From contig NZ_JAAEHL010000002.1 in NCBI RefSeq assembly GCF_010614725.1, forward strand, positions 1 to 64,000: a stretch of DNA of 64,000 bases, given 5' to 3'. The number at the start of each line of letters is the position of its first letter. Position 1 is the stretch's first letter. The position numbers and the translations under genes are program-made. The DNA comes from Flavobacterium ajazii. Its GTDB lineage: Bacteria; Bacteroidota; Bacteroidia; Flavobacteriales; Flavobacteriaceae. Positions 37,192 through 45,200 of this stretch are shown here, piece by piece. Below the pieces are notes generated by a model, which worked only from the letters and a program-made list of their open reading frames with translations, searched no databases and was not told where the DNA came from.

Positions 37192-37264
37192 GACTCGATA
37201 GCTCAGTCGGTAGAGCACATCACTTTTAATGATGGGGTCCTGGGTTCGAGCCCCAGTCGGGTCA
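37192..37264 (+). tRNA. tRNA-Lys (anticodon TTT), copy 1
   Basis: 73 bases. The acceptor stem GACTCGA pairs with TCGGGTC, with discriminator A. The anticodon stem CATCA/TGATG encloses loop CTTTTAA, giving TTT. The T-arm contains GGTTCGAGCCCC. CCA is not encoded. Confidence 0.97.
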
Positions 37265-37304
37265 CAAATTTTGTGATAAACAAATTAAATTTCTTGAAAG
37301 CAAT

Positions 37305-37377
37305 GACTCGATAGCTCAGTCGGTAGAGCACATCACTTTTAATGATGGGGTCCTGGGTTCGAGCCCCAGTCGGGTCA
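37305..37377 (+). tRNA. tRNA-Lys (anticodon TTT), copy 2
   Basis: Identical over all 73 bases to copy 1, 40 bases downstream, and served by the same promoter. The sequence just before it (AAGCAA) differs from that before copy 1. Confidence 0.97.
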
Positions 37378-37379
37378 CA

Positions 37380-37412
37380 AAAGGTCGAGTAATTTAAATT
37401 ACTTGACCTTTT
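37380..37412 (+). terminator. Hairpin after the tRNA-Lys pair
   Basis: AAGGTCGAGTAATTT pairs with AAATTACTTGACCTT (one mismatch), then TTTTTTATTTT. It looks like a terminator, yet tRNA-Leu starts only 9 bases later with no recognisable promoter between. It may be partial or act as a processing site. Confidence 0.7.
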
Positions 37413-37420
37413 TTATTTTA

Positions 37421-37503
37421 GGCCATGTGGAGAAACGGTAGACTCGCCATCTTGAGGGGGTGGTGCTCGTAAGGGCGTGAGGGTTCAAATCCCTCCATGG
37501 TCA
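37421..37503 (+). tRNA. tRNA-Leu (anticodon GAG)
   Basis: 83 bases, including a long variable arm as in class II tRNAs. The acceptor GGCCATG pairs with CATGGTC (one G-T pair), with discriminator A. The anticodon stem CCATC/GGTGG encloses loop TTGAGGG, giving GAG. The T-arm is GAGGG-TTCAAAT-CCCTC. Its 3' end (CATGGTCACTA) is repeated at 39154-39164. Confidence 0.93.
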
Positions 37504-37515
37504 CTATAAATTTTG

Positions 37516-37548
37516 AAAGCCTGCAAAGTATTATTTTGCAGGCTTTTT
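37516..37548 (+). terminator. Terminator of the tRNA-Leu gene
   Basis: AAAGCCTGCAAA pairs with TTTTGCAGGCTTT, followed by TTTT. Twelve bases after the tRNA. Confidence 0.88.
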
Positions 37549-37758
37549 TATGGTTTGAAAATTATTATCTAAAATTTTAATTTTTTGAAATATCAATGTT
37601 TACGGCAAATTTTGGTTCGAACTCCGACAAGTCTCCAAATTTCTAGAACATCATTATTATTTGGATGTTGAAGATAAAGTTATTAAGTTCACTTTGTCTA
37701 ATAATAGTATGCTAGATTGATTTGACATAAACTGACTCTGTTTCACAATAAAAAGTAA

Positions 37759-38316
37759 ATGCAAAAAGAATATTCTACAAACTTAACACATCACTATAAT
37801 TCCTATTTTGGAATTGTTGGAAAAAAAATTAAATGGGAAATAGGCCCTACATGGAAAACCCATCCTGAGTTCTTCGTTTTAGAATTTCCTCCAAATAAAG
37901 TTCACAACATGTGGACATATTGTAGTGTTGGAATGTCAGCTGATTTAATAGATGATAATCTAATTGAGTTAGTTATTTATTCTCCCAGACAAGATAGCTC
38001 TTTGGTTGAATTATTGACTGTTCATGCCTCTCATCATAGACTGACACCTTTTAATATTCATCATACCTCTAATATTGGAAGACCTTGGCTTGAAAATTCT
38101 ATCTGTGACCATGCATTTATTTCGTTACCTTATCTTGATGGCGAGAATTTGGAAATTTTTCAATTTGAAGAAAAGGTAATTCATTGCTATTGGCTTATTC
38201 CAATTACACAAATGGAAAGAGATTATAAATTTGAGCATGGTTGTGAGGCATTAGAAGAATTGTTCGAAGAGAAACAACTGGATTATTTAAATCCATTAAG
38301 AAAATCCTTAGTTTAA
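37759..38316 (+). CDS. SUFU (suppressor of fused) domain protein
   Basis: 185 residues with the bacterial SUFU-domain pattern: HPEFFVLEFPPNKVHNMWTYCSVGMS near the start, then IELVIYSPRQ, LVELLTVHASHHR and a C-terminal IHCYWLIPITQMERDYKFEHGCEALEELFEE. SUFU-family proteins have been proposed by comparative genomics as immunity proteins in bacterial polymorphic toxin systems. No toxin gene is adjacent, so this may be an orphan immunity gene. It lies in the small island beside tRNA-Leu, 37 bases before a HEAT-like gene. Confidence 0.82.
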   Translation: MQKEYSTNLTHHYNSYFGIVGKKIKWEIGPTWKTHPEFFVLEFPPNKVHNMWTYCSVGMSADLIDDNLIELVIYSPRQDSSLVELLTVHASHHRLTPFNIHHTSNIGRPWLENSICDHAFISLPYLDGENLEIFQFEEKVIHCYWLIPITQMERDYKFEHGCEALEELFEEKQLDYLNPLRKSLV

Positions 38317-38353
38317 AAGATTATAATCAGAAATTTTAAATATAAACAAAATT

Positions 38354-39091
38354 ATGCTATTTGGACTATTTAAAAGTTTAGATGAAAAAGTTAAAGAAGA
38401 TAAAGAAAACTTAATTTCTAAGTTAAAGTCTTCTGATGCAAAGACTCTAATTATTGAAATGGGAAGCAAAAATTTTATTTCAAATAATATCATTAAAAAG
38501 CAGAAACGAGACCAATCTTTTGGAAGTGAAGATTATTCTAGTTGGTTTGCTTACAGGGTTTCGGATGAATTAAGTGATATAACCTTAAAGCCAGAACTTA
38601 TCGAATTACTTAAGGACAAAGATTTTTTTCAATATAAAAAATACGTTTTAAGATGTTTAAGCAGCTTATGTGTAAACTGTAAAGATTATGAACTTTTTGA
38701 CTTTTTGATTTCAGAACTAAAAAAAACGGACAAAGAAGAAGTAATTACAACAGTTTTAAGCAGACTTAATGAATTAAGAAAACCAGCCACACTCAATATT
38801 GATTATCTTAAACAATTATTACTAACAGGAACTTATCAGAACAGGATTGATGCACTTAATGCCTTAAAAAACTCAGAGCATAAAGATTTAGAAGAGATTT
38901 TAATATTAAAACTGAAGACTAGTGATCAGCATACTAAATGTATGATTTGTGCAACCCTTAGATCTACTGGAACAATAAAATCATTAGAAACGTTGAAGGC
39001 AGAATTTAAAAGAACAAGAAGCAATGATTTAAAATATTTTATTGAAAGTGCAATAGATGAAATAAATGAGCGAGAAAATAGTAGAATCTAA
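38354..39091 (+). CDS. HEAT-repeat-like helical protein
   Basis: 245 residues, with no signal peptide or membrane helix. The chain is a run of amphipathic helix pairs (for example PELIELLKDKDFFQYKKYVLRCLSSL, RIDALNALKNSEHKDLEEILILKL, TKCMICATLRSTGTIKSLETLKAEF) in the manner of HEAT/ARM solenoids. Such proteins bind other proteins. Next to a SUFU gene it could also be an immunity protein, by analogy with HEAT-like immunity families, but nothing in the sequence proves this. Confidence 0.68.
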   Translation: MLFGLFKSLDEKVKEDKENLISKLKSSDAKTLIIEMGSKNFISNNIIKKQKRDQSFGSEDYSSWFAYRVSDELSDITLKPELIELLKDKDFFQYKKYVLRCLSSLCVNCKDYELFDFLISELKKTDKEEVITTVLSRLNELRKPATLNIDYLKQLLLTGTYQNRIDALNALKNSEHKDLEEILILKLKTSDQHTKCMICATLRSTGTIKSLETLKAEFKRTRSNDLKYFIESAIDEINERENSRI

Positions 39092-39185
39092 AACATTTAA
39101 GTACCAACCAAAATCTTTAAATCTTCTAACAAACGATTCGAATTCTGTACCGTCATGGTCACTAAAAATGCATTTTTTGAAAGAC

Positions 39186-39209
39186 AAACGCCTTATTTAT
39201 AAGGCGTTT
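39186..39209. terminator. Hairpin at the island's right side
   Basis: AAACGCCTTA pairs with TAAGGCGTTT around loop TTTA, followed by ATTTGTTTG. Likely a terminator for the HEAT-like gene's transcript. Confidence 0.65.
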
Positions 39210-39232
39210 ATTTGTTTGTATTAAAAGTATAA

Positions 39233-39250
39233 CCCGACAATATCCCGACA
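39233..39250. repeat. Two CCCGACA repeats 11 bp apart
   Basis: CCCGACA at 39233-39239 and again at 39244-39250, one helical turn apart, in ACCCGACAATATCCCGACAT. They could be arm-type recombinase sites or a small operator. They lie just outside the right copy of the tRNA-Leu end. Confidence 0.4.
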
Positions 39251-39322
39251 TATTTCAGGCTTTATTTTATTTATGAATTACGGAATCTTCTTCAAAGTTC
39301 AACTTAACCATATTTATAAATT

Positions 39323-40765
39323 TCAGCTACCTGTTGCAATTTCTGTAAGTGCTGAAATTGAAGGAAGCAAAAAATAAGCTGTTCCGCGAGTAACCACAAA
39401 TTGCGGTAAAGGCCCCTCAATAATTATATTTGTCCCGTAATTCATCGGTATTGTAAAATTCGGATCGACATTACCCGGCAATGGATTTATACGGTTAGCC
39501 ACTAAGGGATCCTGAGGAGTATTTTCTGCCGGATCAAATACATTACTGAAATTATTCATATTAATCCATCCATATAACGTTTCAAACTGGCTGCTCAGAT
39601 CACCACAAAGAAATAAACCTATTAACCCACGGTCTGCTTTCGGATCAACCGATACAGGTGCCCCATAAGCCATTCCTCTCCTTATTATACGAGGTACAAT
39701 ATCTGAACCTGCTACATCAACTCCTTCGTCTCTTGGATTAGACACTCTGGTATGTGCAGAAAACGGACATTTTAGCCCTTTCATATCATCATTTGCCAAA
39801 TATCCAAAATCTGTACTTTTTGAAGTGCTTTCTTCAGGCTGAGCTGGTGAAAGTGTTAATGGAGAGCCGTTTCTCCAGCGTCCGCACATTTTAGCAGCAA
39901 GCCATTCAATCGTATCTTCTTCAGTTTTTTTAATCTGCGGAGCTATCAGCTTAGACTGTTCTTGTAAAAAACTTTCAAATAGTTCAACATCCTGATAAAG
40001 GATTCTAAACGCATTATAACAACCATTTCTGGCAAATTTTGCTTCTGGTCCCGAAAGAGGTCCGGGTATTGGATTTTCAGCAGTGCTGTATCCTATCAAA
40101 AAGTTATTGAGATCCTGCTGGTCTTTACCAGCGGGATTATCATTTAGATTTGGTTCATCAATTGAATCCCTATAGTTAAAATGAATATAATCTGCAGGAC
40201 TTAACAAATATTGCTCTAATCTGCCAGCATTTGACTTTAATGGATCCAGTGGTTTTAATTCAGTAACCATTCCATTAGTTTTACTGGCTGCTTCGGTTAT
40301 AATTTCAACCAGTTTATTTTGAGCCATAGCATTCATTGCATAAGCATGCACAACACAATGAAGATCTTCATTTGCAAATTGTTTATTCCACCATTCTGAC
40401 GGATCTCCATCACCATAATCTCCTAAAGATTGCTGTGCATTATTAGGATCCCAGGGACCTTTTTTAAACGTTGAAGAGAAGTTTGAATTTGGAACATCAA
40501 GGTCTGGTTTTACAATTGCAATTCCTCTGGCCGTGAGACCGATATTCAGCATCATTTTCGGCTTTAAGGCTCCCCAGTCTTCGGCACTCTGAAGGTATGG
40601 AAGCAAATCCTTAAAAAAACTTCTTATATATGGTAAATTTGACAAGTCTTTATTGAAGTTAAAAAGCATATGTACAGAACAGGGATGCGTGTAACCATTA
40701 ACAATAAGTCCTTGTATATCGTGTAATTCAGGCGTATTTGTTTGAAAAGATTGTGTAGAGATCAT
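39323..40765 (-). CDS. DyP-type peroxidase family protein
   Basis: 480 residues from ATG 40765 (MISTQSFQTNTPELHDIQGLIVNGY). The frame is open to 40819, but that extension overlaps the upstream terminator. Family signatures: DIQGLI at the start, NGCYNAFRILYQDVELFESFL, AAKMCGRWRNGSPL, then CPFSAHTRVSNPRDE, whose His should ligate heme, RRIIRRGMAYG-like sequence and GLIGLFLCGDLSSQFETLYGWIN. The GxxDG catalytic Asp loop of classic DyPs is not obvious; the equivalent stretch reads GYSTAENP. There is no signal peptide, so it is cytoplasmic or carried. Two unknown genes precede it on the same strand. Oxidative substrate unknown. Confidence 0.82.
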   Translation of the reverse strand: MISTQSFQTNTPELHDIQGLIVNGYTHPCSVHMLFNFNKDLSNLPYIRSFFKDLLPYLQSAEDWGALKPKMMLNIGLTARGIAIVKPDLDVPNSNFSSTFKKGPWDPNNAQQSLGDYGDGDPSEWWNKQFANEDLHCVVHAYAMNAMAQNKLVEIITEAASKTNGMVTELKPLDPLKSNAGRLEQYLLSPADYIHFNYRDSIDEPNLNDNPAGKDQQDLNNFLIGYSTAENPIPGPLSGPEAKFARNGCYNAFRILYQDVELFESFLQEQSKLIAPQIKKTEEDTIEWLAAKMCGRWRNGSPLTLSPAQPEESTSKSTDFGYLANDDMKGLKCPFSAHTRVSNPRDEGVDVAGSDIVPRIIRRGMAYGAPVSVDPKADRGLIGLFLCGDLSSQFETLYGWINMNNFSNVFDPAENTPQDPLVANRINPLPGNVDPNFTIPMNYGTNIIIEGPLPQFVVTRGTAYFLLPSISALTEIATGS

Positions 40766-40784
40766 GAAGTTATATTTTAGCAGT

Positions 40785-40816
40785 AAAAAAACAGCCGAGT
40801 CAGATAACTCAGCTGT
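40785..40816 (-). terminator. Terminator between the 150-aa gene and the peroxidase
   Basis: ACAGCCGAGT (40791-40800) pairs with ACTCAGCTGT (40807-40816), with one mismatch. On the minus strand it is followed by TTTTTT. It may reduce rather than stop transcription into the peroxidase gene. Confidence 0.7.
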
Positions 40817-40840
40817 CATTATTCTTTCTCTTATACTCTA

Positions 40841-41293
40841 TTATTTAGAAAATTTTGCTACAATCTGCTTTACTGATTGCGGATAAGCGAAATAAAGTTC
40901 TTTAGGCTGGCTAATATTACGATCGTTTATGAAATTTGAAAAAATATCAAAAGTAATATCATCAGGATTAGTTGGAAAACCTTCCGGTTTATTTGCCCAT
41001 AGACCGATAAGACCAATAAATGCTGTCTTGATAGTTGGTGAATTTTTATAAAATGCCTCCAAATACGAATTCATATTACCGTCAAATTCTGTTATTACCA
41101 AAACCCCAGCTATCCCTTCACCGTTTGAATTTGGCACACATGCAATTCGGGCATAATGTACAATTGCCATTTTATCTAAAGCTGCTTTAGTCAGTTCATT
41201 ATTAAAATTTTCAGCAACAGATTGGGCAATTGCCTGCGCATCGGCAGTTTGGTAAATAGGAACATACATCGTTAATGGATTCACAGTTTGCAT
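40841..41293 (-). CDS. Hypothetical protein upstream of DyP peroxidase
   Basis: 150 residues, soluble, with no signal peptide. The start MQTVNPLTMYVPIYQTADAQ and segments such as MAIVHYARIACVPN and GVLVITEFDGNMNSYLEAFYKNSP suggest a ferredoxin-like alpha/beta fold. This resembles the N-terminal half of dimeric alpha-beta-barrel proteins, a fold class to which DyP peroxidases themselves belong. I assign no function. It lies between the 208-aa gene and the peroxidase. Confidence 0.65.
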   Translation of the reverse strand: MQTVNPLTMYVPIYQTADAQAIAQSVAENFNNELTKAALDKMAIVHYARIACVPNSNGEGIAGVLVITEFDGNMNSYLEAFYKNSPTIKTAFIGLIGLWANKPEGFPTNPDDITFDIFSNFINDRNISQPKELYFAYPQSVKQIVAKFSK

Positions 41294-41411
41294 AGTAAAT
41301 TTAGTTTAAGGTTGCTTACTCTTTGATCCCGTTTTCAGCTTCGCGGGTTATTACTTCAGATGATTCTATTCTTTTTTACACATTTCAAATCATGTATATC
41401 TTTCTCGTTTA

Positions 41412-42038
41412 TTAATACCTTTTTATGTTTTGTAATTCAAACCTAAAATCAGAAGGTTTATCCCAGGATGTTCCGTCAGACATAACAATATCTGCACTTT
41501 TAAGAGCAAACAGATTAATTGTCGCTTTTATCTGTGAGACAACAGCCGGACTCATTACATCTCCTTCTTTTATTTGAGGTATTACTCCGATATAAAATAA
41601 TCTACGAAGTCCAAAAACGGCTTTCTGTCCCGGCAACAGGTTTCTTTTTTTCATTAAAAGCTTTCCGTCTTTATAACAATTTACATCTACAGATCCTGGA
41701 CCTAAATTATTTCTAACTTCAAATTGACTAAACTTTTCAGCACGATTAGGCGATACCTGCAAAACATTTCCTGATGCAGTTCTCACCATCTCATAAACTT
41801 GTGGCTCACCGGCAAATATTCTGGGTGTGGAGTTTCCGCGGAAATCCGACACTGAAACTTCCAAATCTGCAGGATAAACAAAAGAATTTGTATCTAATCT
41901 GCCACAATCATTAATTACTTTCCATGCAACAGCACTTCCTTCAAAATCTTCAGCAAAGTTTTTATGGAAAATAACTATGTTATTCTTATTTGTATCCGTT
42001 GATTTGTTGATAAAATTTAATTTTATGTCGTATATCAT
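41412..42038 (-). CDS. Hypothetical protein, 208 aa
   Basis: No signal peptide or membrane helix. The chain is beta-rich (IYDIKLNFINKSTDTNKNNIVIFHKN at the start; GSVDVNCYKDGKLLMKKRNLLPGQKAVFGLRRLFYIGV in the second half). It looks like a single compact beta-sandwich, but I do not recognise a family. It is the first gene of the three-gene minus-strand run that ends with the DyP peroxidase, 118 bases before the 150-aa gene. Confidence 0.65.
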   Translation of the reverse strand: MIYDIKLNFINKSTDTNKNNIVIFHKNFAEDFEGSAVAWKVINDCGRLDTNSFVYPADLEVSVSDFRGNSTPRIFAGEPQVYEMVRTASGNVLQVSPNRAEKFSQFEVRNNLGPGSVDVNCYKDGKLLMKKRNLLPGQKAVFGLRRLFYIGVIPQIKEGDVMSPAVVSQIKATINLFALKSADIVMSDGTSWDKPSDFRFELQNIKRY

Positions 42039-42201
42039 CGGAGATTCATTTTCGAAGTCATGAATTGTTTTTAAAATATTTTCGGATACAAGATTATATT
42101 AAAAAAGGAACGCTTAGAATTAAATGTTTTAAGGATAGATTATAGTGTCATAAAGCAGTTTATAAATGGTATGAGAAATTCATTTACATTCATAAATCAA
42201 C

Positions 42202-42237
42202 AAAAAAGCCTTCCGAATTGATTATTCGAAAGGCTTT
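42202..42237 (-). terminator. Terminator of the LRR operon
   Basis: AAAGCCTTCCGAAT (42205-42218) pairs with ATTCGAAAGGCTTT (42224-42237), with one mismatch, and is followed by TTTTTTG on the minus strand. About 55 bases past the LRR gene stop. Confidence 0.85.
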
Positions 42238-42292
42238 CTTTAGTATGGCAAAATGCTTATTTTAAAAAGGAATCTTTTTAATTTTCTTAAAT

Positions 42293-45200
42293 CTATTCCT
42301 TAATTAATTTCTCTACTTTACTTCCTTTTTCAGTAGTGATTCTGACAAAGTAAAGTCCGTTTGGTTTATTAGAAATATCAAACTTAGCTGTAGTATCATT
42401 CTCAATTGAAGTCTGAAGCAGTCTTCCCTGAACATCAAACAGTTCAATATATTTTATAATAGTATCACTGTTGACATTTACGTTGCCTTTAGTTGGATTA
42501 GGATATAGTGAAATACTTTTATCGACTTCAAAATCCTTATTTCCTAATGATTCAAAAACAGTTTCAGCTTTATTAGTTTCAATTGGTGCATTGTAATCAA
42601 AAAAGATATTAGCCGTTTTGTCTACGAAATCACCATTCAGAAGATCATCTGCACTTTTTATTTTAAACAAAATATTTCCGTGTCCGCCTACAGGGTTTTT
42701 CTGTTTGGAAGTAGAAGAAGCAGCCAAATGGATTTTTGCAAAAACAAATTCAACAATATTTCCGTGAATAACCGTCTGAGAAGAATGCGAAGAATTTAAC
42801 AGCTGTAAAGAACTAATATCGTATTTACTTTCATCAACAGCAATTTTCACTACTATATTCTCAGCTTCATATGTTCCGGTATTTTCAAAATTGACGATAT
42901 AATGTAAATATTCACCAATTGCGGCTGGAGAAACGCTTTCGCCTTCCAGGCAGGTAATATCATTAGGATCAAATGAACCTACAACGATTTGATGATAGGT
43001 AAAACTATTATCCGCAGGTGATTCATCTCCGGCAACGGGTGTTATAGCAACTGTAAAATTGAATATATCTCCATTATTTACCGCCGGAGTTTCTACCGGA
43101 CTATTTACATTGAATTCAAGATCGATTGTACGGCTTTCAAAAGGCAGCAGACCATTATAAGCCCATTCTAAATTATTCGTTGTTTCGATATCAACTACGG
43201 GTGAGGCCGAAAGCAAATCCATTTTTGAATCATCAAAAGCTAATGTAATATTACCTGAAAGCACCTGATTTCCTTTGTTTTTATAGACAATTCTGTATAC
43301 TGAATCAAATCCCGGTCTTGCAGGAGTTATTGGACTGATTACTATTTCTACATCGGGATGTACTCCATTTGCAGACAAACAAAAGCTTTGGTAATTTGTA
43401 TTATAGTTGTTATCTGTAAAGTTAATTGTTGCTGATGCAGGTGAAATATTGAAAGCTCCTGCATTTTCTATGTTTGGAAATATATTATACGTTCCAGCCT
43501 GCGTATAAAATGTCGAAGTTCCGTCAGTATTTGTAAAAGCTGAACCTGTAATAGTTCCGTCGTTTATGTCTATCCTGATGTTTGAATGCAAGGGATCGTT
43601 AAGATTACAGCCGTTATTATTTCCATCAAATATTGTCGTTCCAACAACTGTATTGTGCTGTCCTCCCGGAGTGAAGCTGCAATAAGAATTAGCCACAGTG
43701 GTTGTCATTCCCATACTATTTAGTTGCGATTGCACATACGCCATTTGAGCATCATCGGCACAAATGTAAGCCAAGCCCGGATTTCCGGAAAAATCAAGAG
43801 TTTCACTACGCCCATTTTTCATGAATAAATTCGTAAGCAAATTATTAGCGCAATATAAATTTGAAAGATTTTTTAATGAACTCACATCAAGTGTTGTGAT
43901 TAGATTGTTTGTACAGGATACAGTTCCAAGTCCCGGACAATTATCAACATTAAGATTTGTAATCTGGTTATATCTGCAATCAAGAGATCTTAAATTTGAC
44001 AAAGTACTAATATCAAGATTCGTTAATTGATTATTTCTGCATTCGATATCCAAAAGATTTGTCAGACCACTAAGATCAAGAGTTGTAAGCTGATTAACAC
44101 TGCATCCTAAGGATAATAATGAATTTAAATTGCTGACATCCAGATTTGTTAACTCATTACCGCTGCAATACAAACTTGTAAGCTTGGTCAGATTATTTAC
44201 ATTCAGACCTGAAAGTTTATTAGCACCACATTGCAAATAATCCAGGTTGGTTAAATTATTTACATTCAGCGTAGTCAGTTTGTTGTTGTTACAGCTTAAG
44301 TTAGTCAGGTTTGCAAACGTATTTACATCCAGACTTGTGAGTAAATTATTGCCACAGTGTAATTTTGTAAGCTGACTTAGTCCGTTCAGATTTAAAGTAG
44401 TAAGCGCATTATAGCTGCAATTTAATGTTGTAAGGTTAGACATACCTAAAACATCCAATGTACTTATAGTGTTATAGGAACAGTCTAATTCTTTAATATT
44501 TATCAAACCAATCATATTGAGATTCGACAGTTGATTGTGAGCGTAATTCAAATTTGTCAATTGTGTCAATCCTATCAAATCTAAACTTGTCAGGAGATTA
44601 TAAGAACAATCTAAAGTAGTCAGATTTGTCAGTCCGTTTACAGTCAAATCAGAAAGACGGTTTTTGGAACATTTTAATTGTTCCAGAAGCACTAAATCAT
44701 TCACATACAAAGAAGTAATTACGTTTCCTAATGCGCCCAATACGCCATTATAACCATAATTGGAACAATCTAAATATTTCAGTTTTGTTAATCCTCCAAC
44801 AGCTAAAGAAGTAATTTGATTTCCTATGGTGGTTGTCGAAATATGATTCGAACAATCTAAATATTCCAGATTTGATAATCCACTTATGTCCAGACTTCCC
44901 AAAACGTTATTATTACAGTCCAAATGCTTTAAATTAGGTACGCTGCTTAAGTCGATATTGCTTATTTTATTTATACCAAAATTCAATGAAGTCAGATTCG
45001 TCAAATTAGTTAAATTCAGACTTGTCAGTTTGTTATTATTACAATTTAACGAAGCCAGATTGCTCAAACCATTTAAATTTAAACTTGTCAATAAACCATT
45101 GGAACAATTGATGGATTTAATATGAGTTGTACCCGAACCGTTTACAGTCAGACTGGTGGTTTGGTTATTAAACATATAAATATTGGTAAGAGCATTTAAT

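Larger units (their letters stand above)
37496..39164. mobile_element. Putative decayed tRNA-Leu integration island
   Basis: The 11-base CATGGTCACTA at the tRNA-Leu 3' end (37496-37506) recurs at 39154-39164. It is preceded there by a T-loop-like TTCGAATTC and followed in both places, after a short gap, by TTTTGAAAG. Between lie only the SUFU and HEAT-like genes. No integrase remains. I read this as att-like direct repeats from an old insertion at the tRNA. Confidence 0.45.

Noticed and set aside
37610..37630. Extra tRNA suggested by a T-loop-like GGTTCGAACTCC
   Set aside because: The flanking bases do not form a T-stem, and no anticodon or acceptor arm can be drawn.
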